DNA of 64,000 bases, taken from an uncultured Clostridia bacterium. Lineage in GTDB: Bacteria; Bacillota; Clostridia; Lachnospirales; Anaerotignaceae. Under the pieces are notes generated by a model that made no database searches, was not told the DNA's origin, and saw only the letters and a list, made by a program, of their open reading frames with translations. The DNA is taken from contig CABSIK010000001.1 of NCBI GenBank assembly GCA_902477755.1, positions 186,001 through 250,000 of the forward strand. The letters are read 5' to 3'. Position numbers and translations under genes: made by a program. Numbering within the stretch: the first letter of the stretch is position 1; every line of letters starts with the position of its first letter. Shown here in pieces: positions 1 through 8,569 of this stretch.

Positions 1-243
1 TCCGCGTTTGAAGCAAATCATACATACACCTGGAAAGATGGTGTATGGACAAAAGCTTCTGCAGAGAGTGGCGTTTTTGCGGCAAAAGAAGCAATTGAAA
101 TAGCAGAACCCGTTGTGGAACAGGAAATGATTACAACAGAACCTACCACAGTGGTGGAAGTTTCTGCGGAAGAAGCTGTTGTTATTGAAGCAGAACAGGT
201 AAATCCTGAAGAAATCATTGTATCTGCTTTGACTGCTGAATAA
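1..243 (+). CDS. C-terminal part of an unidentified protein (cut by window edge)
   Basis: The frame is open from base 1 to a TAA at 241-243 and encodes 80 residues with no start inside the window. The first part contains a short aromatic stretch (HTYTWKDGVW). The rest is a low-complexity acidic tail rich in Glu, Val, Ala and Thr without cysteines or membrane segments. No family was recognised. Such tails occur on secreted or surface proteins and on linker regions, but nothing here proves that. The gene ends about 95 bases before a strong terminator, which supports a genuine coding end. Confidence 0.6.
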   Translation, partial: SAFEANHTYTWKDGVWTKASAESGVFAAKEAIEIAEPVVEQEMITTEPTTVVEVSAEEAVVIEAEQVNPEEIIVSALTAE

Positions 244-338
244 TTCCGAGAAACAGCTGTATAAATTCTTGCTTATAAAAACACCAGTTTGCTGATGCTA
301 AAGAGGCAGACGTGGCGTTTCTGTTAAAACCAGCAGAA

Positions 339-384
339 AAAAACGGCAGACAAAGAAAACACTTCTTGTCTGCCGTTTTTATTT
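339..384. terminator. Bidirectional intrinsic terminator
   Basis: A 15-bp perfect stem (339-353 with 366-380) has a 12-base loop. It is flanked by a T-run on the right and an A-run on the left, so it can end both the plus-strand gene at the window edge and the minus-strand glnA-ANTAR transcript. Confidence 0.85.
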
Positions 385-415
385 TATATAGGATAAGCGG
401 AAAGAAACGATCTGG

Positions 416-1000
416 TTAAAGATATGTTGAAATGATTTCTTCAGCAATCTCTCTGCGGGAAACACAACGATCCATCGCCTGTTTTTCGATGTACCGGTGA
501 GCATCCGCTTCTGTCATTTTTAATTCGCCAATAAGTACCCATTTGGCACGATTTACCAGACGGATTTCTTCCATTTTTTCCTCCATGGAAAGTGATTTCT
601 TTTCCAGTTTTCTCAGGCGTTCACGAATGCCTGCCATAAAGTTCAAAGTATGTGCCACCATCTGTTTGGAAGCAGGTTTTGGCAGTGTTAGGATGCCATA
701 TTCTGTGACTTTATCGCAAACTTCTTCATACACTTCGTTTCGCACCAACAGGAGAACGACAGTGCCTTTATTTCCAGAAATCTCGACAGCAAACCGTGTG
801 CCGAAATCATCCGGCAATGGCGTATTGATGAGTATAAAATCATAATGTCTTTCCAATAGCATTCGCTTTGCAGAACTGACACTTGAAACCATCTGCACAG
901 GAGAATACTTGGACTCAGGGAGGAGAGACTGTAAAGATGTATTGAAATTTTCCATTGATGATATGACTAATATACTATAAATACGTTCCTTCAGGCTCAA
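416..1000 (-). CDS. ANTAR-domain RNA-binding antiterminator (NitR/NasT type)
   Basis: 194 residues. The N-terminal part (about 7-125) has a response-regulator receiver fold and the C-terminal part (about 136-192) is an ANTAR domain, which in known members binds RNA stem-loops and prevents transcription termination. The receiver position normally held by the phosphoacceptor Asp is Asn59 (FILINTPLP), while the conserved Lys is present at 108, so classic phosphorylation is doubtful. The start is TTG at 1000, preceded by AGGAGGGG six bases upstream. It lies 33 bases downstream of glnA on the same strand and is probably co-transcribed. An ANTAR regulator called NitR is known beside glnA in solventogenic clostridia, so control of glutamine synthetase mRNA is the likely role (inference). 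Confidence 0.85.
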   Translation of the reverse strand: MSLKERIYSILVISSMENFNTSLQSLLPESKYSPVQMVSSVSSAKRMLLERHYDFILINTPLPDDFGTRFAVEISGNKGTVVLLLVRNEVYEEVCDKVTEYGILTLPKPASKQMVAHTLNFMAGIRERLRKLEKKSLSMEEKMEEIRLVNRAKWVLIGELKMTEADAHRYIEKQAMDRCVSRREIAEEIISTYL

Positions 1001-1033
1001 AATACTCCCCTCCTTTTCTTTTGTTTTTTTATG

Positions 1034-2248
1034 TTATCTCTGATCGTAATAGGTCTGCACGATGGTTTTCGGAAGATGTTTGGAAACAAAACTGCTGTTG
1101 GCTGCTATGGTTGCAGCTTCTCGCAGCGTCAGCGGCAGCCGCTGCAAACTTGCCAGTATATCCGCACTGGCAGTAAACAGGTTTAAGTCAGTGGGGGCTG
1201 GCAGGGGCAGTTTTTGCTGGATGCCATCCAGCCCTGCATAGATCAAAAGGGCGAAAGCCAGATATGGATTTGTCGTAGGGTCTGGAGAACGGAGTTCTGC
1301 CCGTCTGTAAGCATCTACGGCAGCAGGAACGCGGATGAGCTGGGAACGGTTCTGATTAGACCAGGATATATACTCAGGGGCCTTTTGGCCGCCGAAACGC
1401 TCATAAGAAGCAGTTGTAGGATTCAAAAAGACAGTCAGGTCTGAAATATGTTTCAGGATTCCTGCAATCATATGAGATAGAGGGTCTTCACAGTTTCCAC
1501 CTTTGACTGAAATGTTGATATGGAACCCGTTTCCTGGATAATGACGCAGTGGTTTTGGACTGAAATCGGCATAAAGTCCATTACGCTGTGCTACAGTTTT
1601 GACAGCAGCCTGAAAAGTCAGTGTATTGTCTGCGGCAGTCAGAGGGTCAGAGTAGCGAAAATCTATTTCGTTTTGTCCGGGGCCTTCTTCGTGATGAGAG
1701 CTTTCGGGATAAATACCCATTTGTTCCAGCATCAGACAGATTTCGCGGCGCACATTTTCGCATTTGTCTTCCGGTGCAATATCCATATATCCAGCAGTGT
1801 CATAGGGGATTTTTGTAGGCTGTCCTTCTGCATCCAGCTGAAAAAGATAAAACTCCATTTCAGGGCCAAAAGCAAAGGAAACACCTGCAGCTTCAGCATC
1901 AGAAACGGCTTTTTTCAGCAAGCTTCTGGTATCGCAGACAAAAGGACGTCCGTCAGGATAAGAAATACTGCAGAACATGCGCACAACCCTTCCATGTTCT
2001 GGCCGCCAGGGGAGCACCATCAGTGTATCAGGTTCAGGATGAAGCAGCAGATCAGATTCTGCTTCATCCCCAAATCCAGCAATAGCAGAACCGTCAATGG
2101 CAATACCGTAAGCAAATGCGCGAGACAATTCATCCGGCATAATGGAAATATTTTTCTGTTTCCCAAATACATTGCAAAATGCTAGACGTATAAACTTAAC
2201 ATCTTCCTCCTGCACATACTGGAGCACTTCCTGTTTGGAATATTTCAT
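1034..2248 (-). CDS. glnA: Glutamine synthetase, type I family (short form)
   Basis: 404 residues from the ATG that follows AGGTGG by five bases. An in-frame ATG 33 bases upstream has no ribosome site. Catalyses ATP-dependent synthesis of glutamine from glutamate and ammonia, or a related ligation. Family motifs are visible in order: FGPEMEFYLF (128-136) and HHEEGPGQNEID (185-196) for metal and glutamate binding, GFHINIS (241-247), NRSQLIR (300-306), and the Arg/Pro-Asp motif ELRSPDPTTNPYLAFA (318-333). It is 35-70 residues shorter than usual GlnA, mostly at the C-terminus, and lacks the region carrying the adenylylated Tyr. With a second, type III synthetase next door it may be the minor ammonia-assimilating enzyme or a gamma-glutamyl-amine ligase. 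The following gene encodes an ANTAR regulator. Confidence 0.85.
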   Translation of the reverse strand: MKYSKQEVLQYVQEEDVKFIRLAFCNVFGKQKNISIMPDELSRAFAYGIAIDGSAIAGFGDEAESDLLLHPEPDTLMVLPWRPEHGRVVRMFCSISYPDGRPFVCDTRSLLKKAVSDAEAAGVSFAFGPEMEFYLFQLDAEGQPTKIPYDTAGYMDIAPEDKCENVRREICLMLEQMGIYPESSHHEEGPGQNEIDFRYSDPLTAADNTLTFQAAVKTVAQRNGLYADFSPKPLRHYPGNGFHINISVKGGNCEDPLSHMIAGILKHISDLTVFLNPTTASYERFGGQKAPEYISWSNQNRSQLIRVPAAVDAYRRAELRSPDPTTNPYLAFALLIYAGLDGIQQKLPLPAPTDLNLFTASADILASLQRLPLTLREAATIAANSSFVSKHLPKTIVQTYYDQR

Positions 2249-2449
2249 AAATTCCACCTGCTTTCCTATCATTTTCAACATTCATTTTATTCTTTGCATC
2301 ATTTATAAAAAGTAATATAACACAGTTCTTTCTGATTTTCCACAGATATTTGCATAAGAATAAAATGTGCGCATATTACGGGCAGAAGATGTATTTTGTT
2401 CTGGTATAAAAAACATCTTGTTTTTTTTCAAAAAATTGTAAAAGAACCA

Positions 2450-2478
2450 TTGACAAAAATGAATTATGGGTGTATAAA
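2450..2478 (+). promoter_or_regulatory. Promoter of the type III glutamine synthetase
   Basis: TTGACA (2450-2455), 17-base spacer, TATAAA (2473-2478). The predicted transcript start is near 2485, right at the foot of the leader hairpin. The rest of the glnA-glnN intergenic region (2249-2449) shows no other feature I can support. Confidence 0.8.
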
Positions 2479-2485
2479 ATATAAG

Positions 2486-2545
2486 TCAAAGGCAAAGGCG
2501 TCTTTGAGGTCATACCCTCAGAGTCCCCTTTGCCTTTTTTATTTT
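2486..2545 (+). promoter_or_regulatory. Leader attenuator of the type III glutamine synthetase mRNA
   Basis: An 11-bp outer stem (2488-2498 with 2527-2537) encloses an 8-bp inner stem (2502-2509 with 2516-2523, one G-U) capped by a six-base loop TCATAC, followed by a T-rich run, so it looks like an intrinsic terminator. A shorter competing hairpin (TCAAAG at 2486-2491 with CTTTGA at 2502-2507) would destroy it. This is the layout of a terminator/antiterminator switch. The ANTAR gene nearby is the obvious candidate effector, although the loop lacks the A1/G4 bases of published ANTAR hexaloops. Confidence 0.7.
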
Positions 2546-2565
2546 ACAAAAGAGGGGGTTTTTCT

Positions 2566-4662
2566 ATGAAAAATGTATCGGATTATTTTGGTTCCCTGGT
2601 CTTTGATGACAGGGTCATGAAAGCACGATTGTCAAGTGAAGTATATCAGTCCCTGAAAAAAACCATCGACGAGGGAGCAAAGCTGGATATTTCTGTTGCC
2701 AATGCAGTGGCAACTGCCATGAAGGATTGGGCAATTGCCAATGGCGCAACTCATTACACCCATTGGTTTCAGCCTTTGACAGGCATTACAGCAGAAAAAC
2801 ATGACAGTTTTATCACGCCAGCACCGGACGGCAGAGTAATCATGGAATTTTCCGGATCTGAATTGATCAAGGGCGAACCGGACGCATCATCTTTTCCTTC
2901 GGGCGGTCTGCGTGCCACATTTGAAGCAAGAGGATATACCGCATGGGATCCTACGTCCTATGCATTTATTAAAGGAAAAACCCTGTGCATACCTACAGCT
3001 TTCTGTTCTTATGCAGGGGAGGCATTGGACAAGAAAACACCATTACTCAGATCAATGGAAGCGTTGAACCGTCAGGCACTTCGTATTCTGCGTCTGTTTG
3101 GCAACAAAAGCGTGAAATGCGTTCGAACTTCTGTTGGGCCAGAGCAGGAATATTTTTTGGTAGACAGAGAAATGTATGAAAAACGCAGTGATCTGATTTT
3201 CACAGGACGGACATTATTTGGTGCCAAACCGCCAAAAGGGCAGGAATTGGATGATCATTATTTTGGTGTTATTAAGCCTACCGTGGCTGATTTCATGGAA
3301 GACTTGAACGAAGAACTGTGGAAGCTTGGCATATTGGCTAAGACGGAACACAACGAGGTAGCTCCGGCACAGCATGAACTGGCACCCATTTACACAACAA
3401 CCAATATTGCAACAGACCATAACCAGCTTACAATGGAGATCATGCAGAAGGTTGCTGCAAAACATGGTTTGGTTTGTTTGCTTCATGAAAAACCCTTTGC
3501 CGGCGTCAACGGCAGCGGCAAACATAATAACTGGTCTATTTCCACTGATGAAGGAGTAAACCTGCTTTCTCCAGGGGAAACACCCCATGACAACGCACAG
3601 TTCCTGTTGTTCCTGTGCGCGGTCATCAAAGCGGTGGATGATTATCAGGATCTGCTGCGTATTTCCGTTGCAACAGCTGGAAATGACCTTCGTCTGGGTG
3701 CGCAGGAAGCGCCTCCGGCAATCGTTTCTATTTTCCTTGGAGATGAACTCAATGCAGTTTTGGAATCTCTGGAAAATGATACACCTTACTGCAATGTGAA
3801 AAAGACAAAGATGAAATTAGGTGTTGATGTACTGCCTAAGTTTACAAAAGATAACACTGACCGTAACCGTACATCTCCCTTTGCTTTTACAGGCAACAAA
3901 TTTGAATTCCGTATGGTTGGATCTTCAGACAGCATTGCCTGTGCAAACATCATGCTGAACAGCGCTGTGGCAGAAAGCCTTCGCGTTTATGCCGATTATC
4001 TGGAACAGGCACCGGACTTCCAGTCAGCCCTTCAGGAAATGCTGAAAAATACAATTAAAGAACATAAACGTATCATCTTTAACGGAAACGGTTATGATGA
4101 TGCTTGGATTCAGGAAGCAACACTGAAAAGAGGTCTCAGTAATTATCCTTCCACACCTGACTGTGTACCACATATTCTGGATCGTAAAAACGTGGAATTG
4201 CTGACAGGACAGAAGGTTTATACAGAACCTGAACTGCGTGCACGTTATGAAATCGTGTTGGAAAATTACTGCAAATCCATTGTGATCGAAGCAAATACCA
4301 TGGTGGATATGGCAGAAAAAGAAATCTTGCCGGCAATCAGCGCGTACACTTTGGAGCTTGCAAAGACAGCAGCAGCGAAAAAGAGTCTGTACGATCAGAT
4401 GCCATGCACTTTTGAATGCGAAAGAGTGAAAGCACTTTCTGCGTTGTCCGATGAAATTGCTGGAAAAGTTCAGGAGCTGAAGAAAACTCTCATTGCTTTG
4501 CAGTCAGCAGAAACCATTTGTGAAGAAGCTGCATCTATCAGAGATAATGTTTTGGTAAAAATGCGTGAACTTCGAGTGCCTTGTGATGAGGCAGAAACAC
4601 TTACTGCAAGAAAGTATTGGCCATTCCCCACATACGGCGAATTGCTTTTTGGTGTGAAATAA
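2566..4662 (+). CDS. glnN: Glutamine synthetase, type III
   Basis: 698 residues, the normal size of GSIII dodecamers (about 700) and far larger than types I and II. The sequence opens with MKNVSDYFGSLVFDD, typical of this class, and carries ITPAPDGRVIMEFSGSELIKGEPDASSFPSGG, GPEQEYFLVD (about 202-211), HNEVAPAQHELAPIY and GVNGSGKHNNWS, which match the metal, glutamate and ATP sites. The start is ATG 2566 behind AGAGGGGG (2551-2558). A TTG start at 2530 would lie inside the terminator arm and is rejected. The gene makes glutamine in the cytosol for the amidotransferases encoded just downstream. Expression is probably set by the leader hairpin at 2486-2545. Confidence 0.95.
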   Translation: MKNVSDYFGSLVFDDRVMKARLSSEVYQSLKKTIDEGAKLDISVANAVATAMKDWAIANGATHYTHWFQPLTGITAEKHDSFITPAPDGRVIMEFSGSELIKGEPDASSFPSGGLRATFEARGYTAWDPTSYAFIKGKTLCIPTAFCSYAGEALDKKTPLLRSMEALNRQALRILRLFGNKSVKCVRTSVGPEQEYFLVDREMYEKRSDLIFTGRTLFGAKPPKGQELDDHYFGVIKPTVADFMEDLNEELWKLGILAKTEHNEVAPAQHELAPIYTTTNIATDHNQLTMEIMQKVAAKHGLVCLLHEKPFAGVNGSGKHNNWSISTDEGVNLLSPGETPHDNAQFLLFLCAVIKAVDDYQDLLRISVATAGNDLRLGAQEAPPAIVSIFLGDELNAVLESLENDTPYCNVKKTKMKLGVDVLPKFTKDNTDRNRTSPFAFTGNKFEFRMVGSSDSIACANIMLNSAVAESLRVYADYLEQAPDFQSALQEMLKNTIKEHKRIIFNGNGYDDAWIQEATLKRGLSNYPSTPDCVPHILDRKNVELLTGQKVYTEPELRARYEIVLENYCKSIVIEANTMVDMAEKEILPAISAYTLELAKTAAAKKSLYDQMPCTFECERVKALSALSDEIAGKVQELKKTLIALQSAETICEEAASIRDNVLVKMRELRVPCDEAETLTARKYWPFPTYGELLFGVK

Positions 4663-4683
4663 AAACGAAAGAGAAAATAACAG

Positions 4684-4718
4684 CAGAAAACGAAACCATA
4701 GCATGGTTTCGTTTTCTG
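4684..4718 (+). other. Perfect 15-bp hairpin between glnN and asnB
   Basis: Arms 4684-4698 and 4704-4718 pair perfectly around a five-base loop. There is no T-run after it, so it is not a normal terminator on this strand. It may act as an mRNA processing or 3'-end stability element that separates glnN from the asnB operon message, or as a weak terminator. Confidence 0.6.
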
Positions 4719-4744
4719 TGGATAGATAAAAGGAGGTAAGGCTG

Positions 4745-6322
4745 ATGTGCTCAATTATGGGATATTGCGGCAGCAGTGCAGATCTGGCATTGTTTCAGGA
4801 AGGTTTTGAGCGAACCATTTCCAGAGGCCCTGATGACAGCCGCATTGTAGATACAGGAAATGGATATTTGGGATTTCACAGATTGGCGATTATGGGGTTG
4901 ACACCATCTGGTATGCAGCCTTTTGCATTGGATGGCAGTTATGTGGTCTGCAACGGGGAAATTTATGGATTTGAAAAAATCAAAAAGGTATTGGCAGAAA
5001 AATACACTTTCCAGAGCGAATCTGACTGTGAAGTGCTGCTGCCTATGTATCGGGAATTTGGCACAGATATGTTTGCCATGCTGGATGCTGAATTTGCTTT
5101 GATTCTCTATGATGCAGAAGCAAAATCTTTTATTGCTGCCAGAGATCCTATCGGGATTCGTCCTTTATATTATGGTTATGATAAAAATGGCGTCATCCTG
5201 TTTGCCAGTGAACCCAAAAATCTGGTGGGGCTGGCAGAACGCATTATGCCTTTCCCACCTGGACATTATTATAAAGATGGTGTTTTCACCTGCTATTGCG
5301 ATATCGCAAAAGTAGATGATGTTTGTCATGACGATTTGGAAACCGTTTGTAAAAATATCCATGACAAGCTGGTTGCAGGGGTGGAAAAAAGACTGGTTGC
5401 AGATGCGAAAGTAGGCTTTTTGCTTTCCGGCGGTCTGGATTCCTCTTTGGTATGCGCCATTGCAGCGAAAAAATCAAAAACACCTATCCGTACATTTGCC
5501 ATTGGTATGAGTGAAGATGCCATTGATTTGAAATATGCAAAACAGGTAGCTGATTACATTGGCAGTGACCACACAGAATTCTATATGACAAAAGAACAGG
5601 TGCTGGATTCTCTGGAAACAGTCATTCAGGCTTTGGGCACCTTTGATATTACTACCATTCGTGCCAGCATGGGCATGTACCTGATCTGTAAAGCCATCCA
5701 TGAGAATACAGATATTCGCGTGCTGCTGACTGGCGAAATCTCTGACGAACTGTTTGGATACAAATATACAGATTATGCTCCCAATGCGGAGGCATTCCAG
5801 AAGGAAGCGCAGAAACGTCTTCACGAACTGCACATGTATGATGTTTTACGGGCAGACCGCTGCATCTCTGTGCATTCTCTGGAAGCCCGTGTGCCTTTTG
5901 GAGATCTGGATTTTGTAAAATATGTCATGGCTGTTGATCCGGAAAAGAAGATCAACACCTATAACAAAGGAAAATATCTTCTGCGGCATGCTTTCGAAGG
6001 TGATTATTTGCCTTACGAAATCCTGTGGAGAGAAAAAGCTGCTTTTTCCGATGCAGTTGGTCATTCTATGGTGGATTATTTGAAAGCCTATGCAGAAGAA
6101 AAATATACAAATGAAGAATTTCAGGAAAAAGCAAGCCGTTATACTCATGCGGCGCCATTTACAAAAGAATCCCTGCTGTATCGGGAAATTTTTGAAAAAT
6201 ATTATCCTGGTCAAGGAGAAATGATCGTAGATTTTTGGATGCCAAACCGCGAGTGGGAAGGCTGTCAGGTAGATGACCCTTCTGCTCGTGTGCTGGCAAA
6301 CTATGGTGATAGCGGTAAATAA
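4745..6322 (+). CDS. asnB: Asparagine synthetase (glutamine-hydrolysing)
   Basis: 525 residues. The start Met is followed directly by the Cys2 nucleophile (MCSIMGYCG) of a class II glutaminase domain (about 1-190), with the RGPDDSR and NGEIYGFEKI motifs. The C-terminal synthetase domain has the ATP-pyrophosphatase loop LLSGGLDSSLV (about 228-238) and LTGEISDELFGYKYTDYAP. It transfers the glutamine amide nitrogen to aspartate using ATP. AGGAGG lies just before the ATG. It begins a tight run of same-strand genes (purC 19 bases downstream) and sits beside the glutamine synthetase that supplies its substrate. Length is as expected for bacterial AsnB of the plant/E. coli type. Confidence 0.95.
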   Translation: MCSIMGYCGSSADLALFQEGFERTISRGPDDSRIVDTGNGYLGFHRLAIMGLTPSGMQPFALDGSYVVCNGEIYGFEKIKKVLAEKYTFQSESDCEVLLPMYREFGTDMFAMLDAEFALILYDAEAKSFIAARDPIGIRPLYYGYDKNGVILFASEPKNLVGLAERIMPFPPGHYYKDGVFTCYCDIAKVDDVCHDDLETVCKNIHDKLVAGVEKRLVADAKVGFLLSGGLDSSLVCAIAAKKSKTPIRTFAIGMSEDAIDLKYAKQVADYIGSDHTEFYMTKEQVLDSLETVIQALGTFDITTIRASMGMYLICKAIHENTDIRVLLTGEISDELFGYKYTDYAPNAEAFQKEAQKRLHELHMYDVLRADRCISVHSLEARVPFGDLDFVKYVMAVDPEKKINTYNKGKYLLRHAFEGDYLPYEILWREKAAFSDAVGHSMVDYLKAYAEEKYTNEEFQEKASRYTHAAPFTKESLLYREIFEKYYPGQGEMIVDFWMPNREWEGCQVDDPSARVLANYGDSGK

Positions 6323-6341
6323 GAATTGGGAGGAACAGAAA

Positions 6342-7061
6342 ATGGAAAAGAAAGAACTGCTGTATGAAGGAAAAGCAAAGAAAGTATATCGGACGGATGA
6401 TCCAGAAGTGTTGTATATTGCTTATAAAGACGATGCCACAGCTTTTAATGGCTTGAAGAAGGGGACAATTTCCGGCAAGGGCATCATCAACAATCAGATG
6501 AGCAATCGTTTGATGCAGTATCTGGAAAACAAGGGCGTTCCGACACATTTCATTGAAGAATGCAATGAGCGTGACACGCTGGTAAAACGTGTAGATATCG
6601 TTCCTTTGGAAGTTATTATCCGAAATATTGCAGCAGGTTCTTTCTCCAAGAGATATGGTGTGGAAGAAGGCACTGTATTTACAGAACCTACCATTGAGAT
6701 TTCCTATAAAAATGATGCTCTGGGTGATCCACTTCTGAACGCATACCATGCCGTTGCCATGAAACTTGCCACATGGGACGAAATTGAAACCATCAAATCT
6801 TATGCTTTTGCCATCAATAAACATCTTTCTGCTTTCTGGGAAACTTGCGGCATTACATTGGTAGATTTCAAATTGGAATTCGGCAAACTTTCTGATGGCA
6901 GTATTGTACTGGCGGATGAAATCAGCCCCGATACCTGCCGTCTGTGGGATACAGAAACAAAAGAAAAACTGGATAAAGACCGTTTCCGCAGAGACTTGGG
7001 CGGTGTAGAAGATGCTTATGCGGAAGTGATGAAACGGTTGGAAGAACATTTACATCAATAA
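6342..7061 (+). CDS. purC: SAICAR synthetase (phosphoribosylaminoimidazole-succinocarboxamide synthase)
   Basis: 239 residues, normal for bacterial PurC. It joins aspartate to CAIR with ATP in de novo purine synthesis. Visible family features are LLYEGKAKKVYRTDDP at the N-terminus, the ATP-binding lysines in that segment, VDIVPLEVIIRNIAAGSF (about 84-101) and LADEISPDTCRLWD (about 189-202). The start was placed at ATG 6342 behind GGGAGG. Earlier in-frame starts overlap the end of asnB and lack a ribosome site. It sits between asnB and purB, the next enzyme to use its product. Confidence 0.97.
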   Translation: MEKKELLYEGKAKKVYRTDDPEVLYIAYKDDATAFNGLKKGTISGKGIINNQMSNRLMQYLENKGVPTHFIEECNERDTLVKRVDIVPLEVIIRNIAAGSFSKRYGVEEGTVFTEPTIEISYKNDALGDPLLNAYHAVAMKLATWDEIETIKSYAFAINKHLSAFWETCGITLVDFKLEFGKLSDGSIVLADEISPDTCRLWDTETKEKLDKDRFRRDLGGVEDAYAEVMKRLEEHLHQ

Positions 7062-7080
7062 GAAAGAGGAGTGTTTGATT

Positions 7081-8496
7081 ATGTATGATCGTTATGAATC
7101 CCCTTTGTCCAGCCGTTATGCCTCTTCTGAAATGCTGAAGCTTTTCTCCATGGAAACGCGTATCCAAACATGGCGGAAGTTATGGGTTGCCTTAGCAAAG
7201 GCGGAAATGGAACTGGGACTGCCTATTACAGAAGAACAGGTAAAGCAATTGGAAGAACAGGTAGATAACATTGATTTTGCCTGTGCCGCAGCCAGAGAAA
7301 AGGAAGTCCGTCATGATGTCATGGCACATGTTTATACTTATGGAAAAGCAGCACCAAAGGCTGCTGGCATTATCCATCTGGGAGCTACCAGTTGTTATGT
7401 TACTGACAACGGTGATTTGATTTTGTACCGTGATGCGCTTCTGCATCTGCGGAAAGGACTGCTGGCAGTGATGCAGAATCTTGCGGTTTTCGCAAAAGAA
7501 TATCGGTCATTGCCCACGCTTGGTTATACCCATTATCAGCCGGCACAGCTGGTAACGGTAGGGAAACGGGCAACATTATGGCTCCAGGATTTCCTGATGG
7601 ATCTGGAAGAACTTGATTTTGTACTGGAGCACATGAAGTTTCTGGGGTGCCGCGGCACTACAGGAACAGAAGCCAGCTTCTTAGATCTCTTTGGCGGAGA
7701 TACTGAGAAAATCGATGAAATGAACCGACGCATTGGCAAGACCTTTGTTTTTTCTGAATGTTATGATGTTTGCGGGCAGACCTATCCCAGAAAACTGGAC
7801 AGCCGCATTTTGCAGTGCCTGTCAGCAATCGGACAGAGCTGTTACCGCATGGCTAATGATATCCGGCTGTTACAGCATGACAGACAGGTTGAAGAACCTT
7901 TTGAAAAAAATCAGATTGGTTCCTCTGCTATGGCATATAAACGAAATCCCATGCGCTGTGAGAGAATTTGTTCCTTGTCCCGTTATTTGATGGCAGATGC
8001 AGCCAATGCGCCAATGACAGCATCTGTACAATGGCTGGAACGGACATTGGATGATTCTGCAAACCGTCGTATTTCTATGCCGGAAGGCTTCCTGTGTGCT
8101 GACGCTGTACTGCGGCTTACACAGAATGTGACGGACGGTCTCCATGTCAACGAGAAAATCGTTGCCAAAACCGTTATGGAATATCTTCCTTTTATTGCAA
8201 CAGAAAACTTGCTGATGGAAGCAGTAAAACGCGGCGGTGACAGACAGGAGCTCCATGAAGTGATCCGCAGATGCTCCATGGAGGCTACTGCCAGAATGAA
8301 AGAAGGCGAATCCTGTGACCTGCTGGAAAGACTGGCGGCAGAACCTGCTTTTCAGTTAAATGCACAAGACTTGGAAGAGCTGCTGAAACCGCAAGATTAT
8401 ATTGGCAGATGTCCTGAGCAAGTAGATGCTTTTGTAGAAAAAGTCACTCCCTTGTTCAAGGATTTGAAACAGGAAAAAACTGAAATCAATGTATGA
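7081..8496 (+). CDS. purB: Adenylosuccinate lyase
   Basis: 471 residues. It removes fumarate from SAICAR and from adenylosuccinate, so it acts directly after PurC and again in AMP synthesis. The fumarase/aspartase superfamily signature SSAMAYKRNPMRCE (about 282-295) is intact. The catalytic His regions (HLGATSCYVTDN and TLGYTHYQPAQLVTVGKRA) are present. Start at ATG 7081 with AGAGGAG nine bases upstream. A TTG six bases earlier is less likely. It is 19 bases after purC and is probably in the same transcript. Confidence 0.97.
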   Translation: MYDRYESPLSSRYASSEMLKLFSMETRIQTWRKLWVALAKAEMELGLPITEEQVKQLEEQVDNIDFACAAAREKEVRHDVMAHVYTYGKAAPKAAGIIHLGATSCYVTDNGDLILYRDALLHLRKGLLAVMQNLAVFAKEYRSLPTLGYTHYQPAQLVTVGKRATLWLQDFLMDLEELDFVLEHMKFLGCRGTTGTEASFLDLFGGDTEKIDEMNRRIGKTFVFSECYDVCGQTYPRKLDSRILQCLSAIGQSCYRMANDIRLLQHDRQVEEPFEKNQIGSSAMAYKRNPMRCERICSLSRYLMADAANAPMTASVQWLERTLDDSANRRISMPEGFLCADAVLRLTQNVTDGLHVNEKIVAKTVMEYLPFIATENLLMEAVKRGGDRQELHEVIRRCSMEATARMKEGESCDLLERLAAEPAFQLNAQDLEELLKPQDYIGRCPEQVDAFVEKVTPLFKDLKQEKTEINV

Positions 8497-8569
8497 TATA
8501 GAGCCAGCTGGTTTTCGTCTGAGAATCGGCTGGTATGTTTGCGCAAAGAAGAAAAAAGGAGCAGAGATC

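Noticed and set aside
2530..2565. TTG start for the type III glutamine synthetase at 2530
   Set aside because: It lies inside the leader hairpin arm and has no ribosome site. ATG 2566 has AGAGGGGG and matches the family start.
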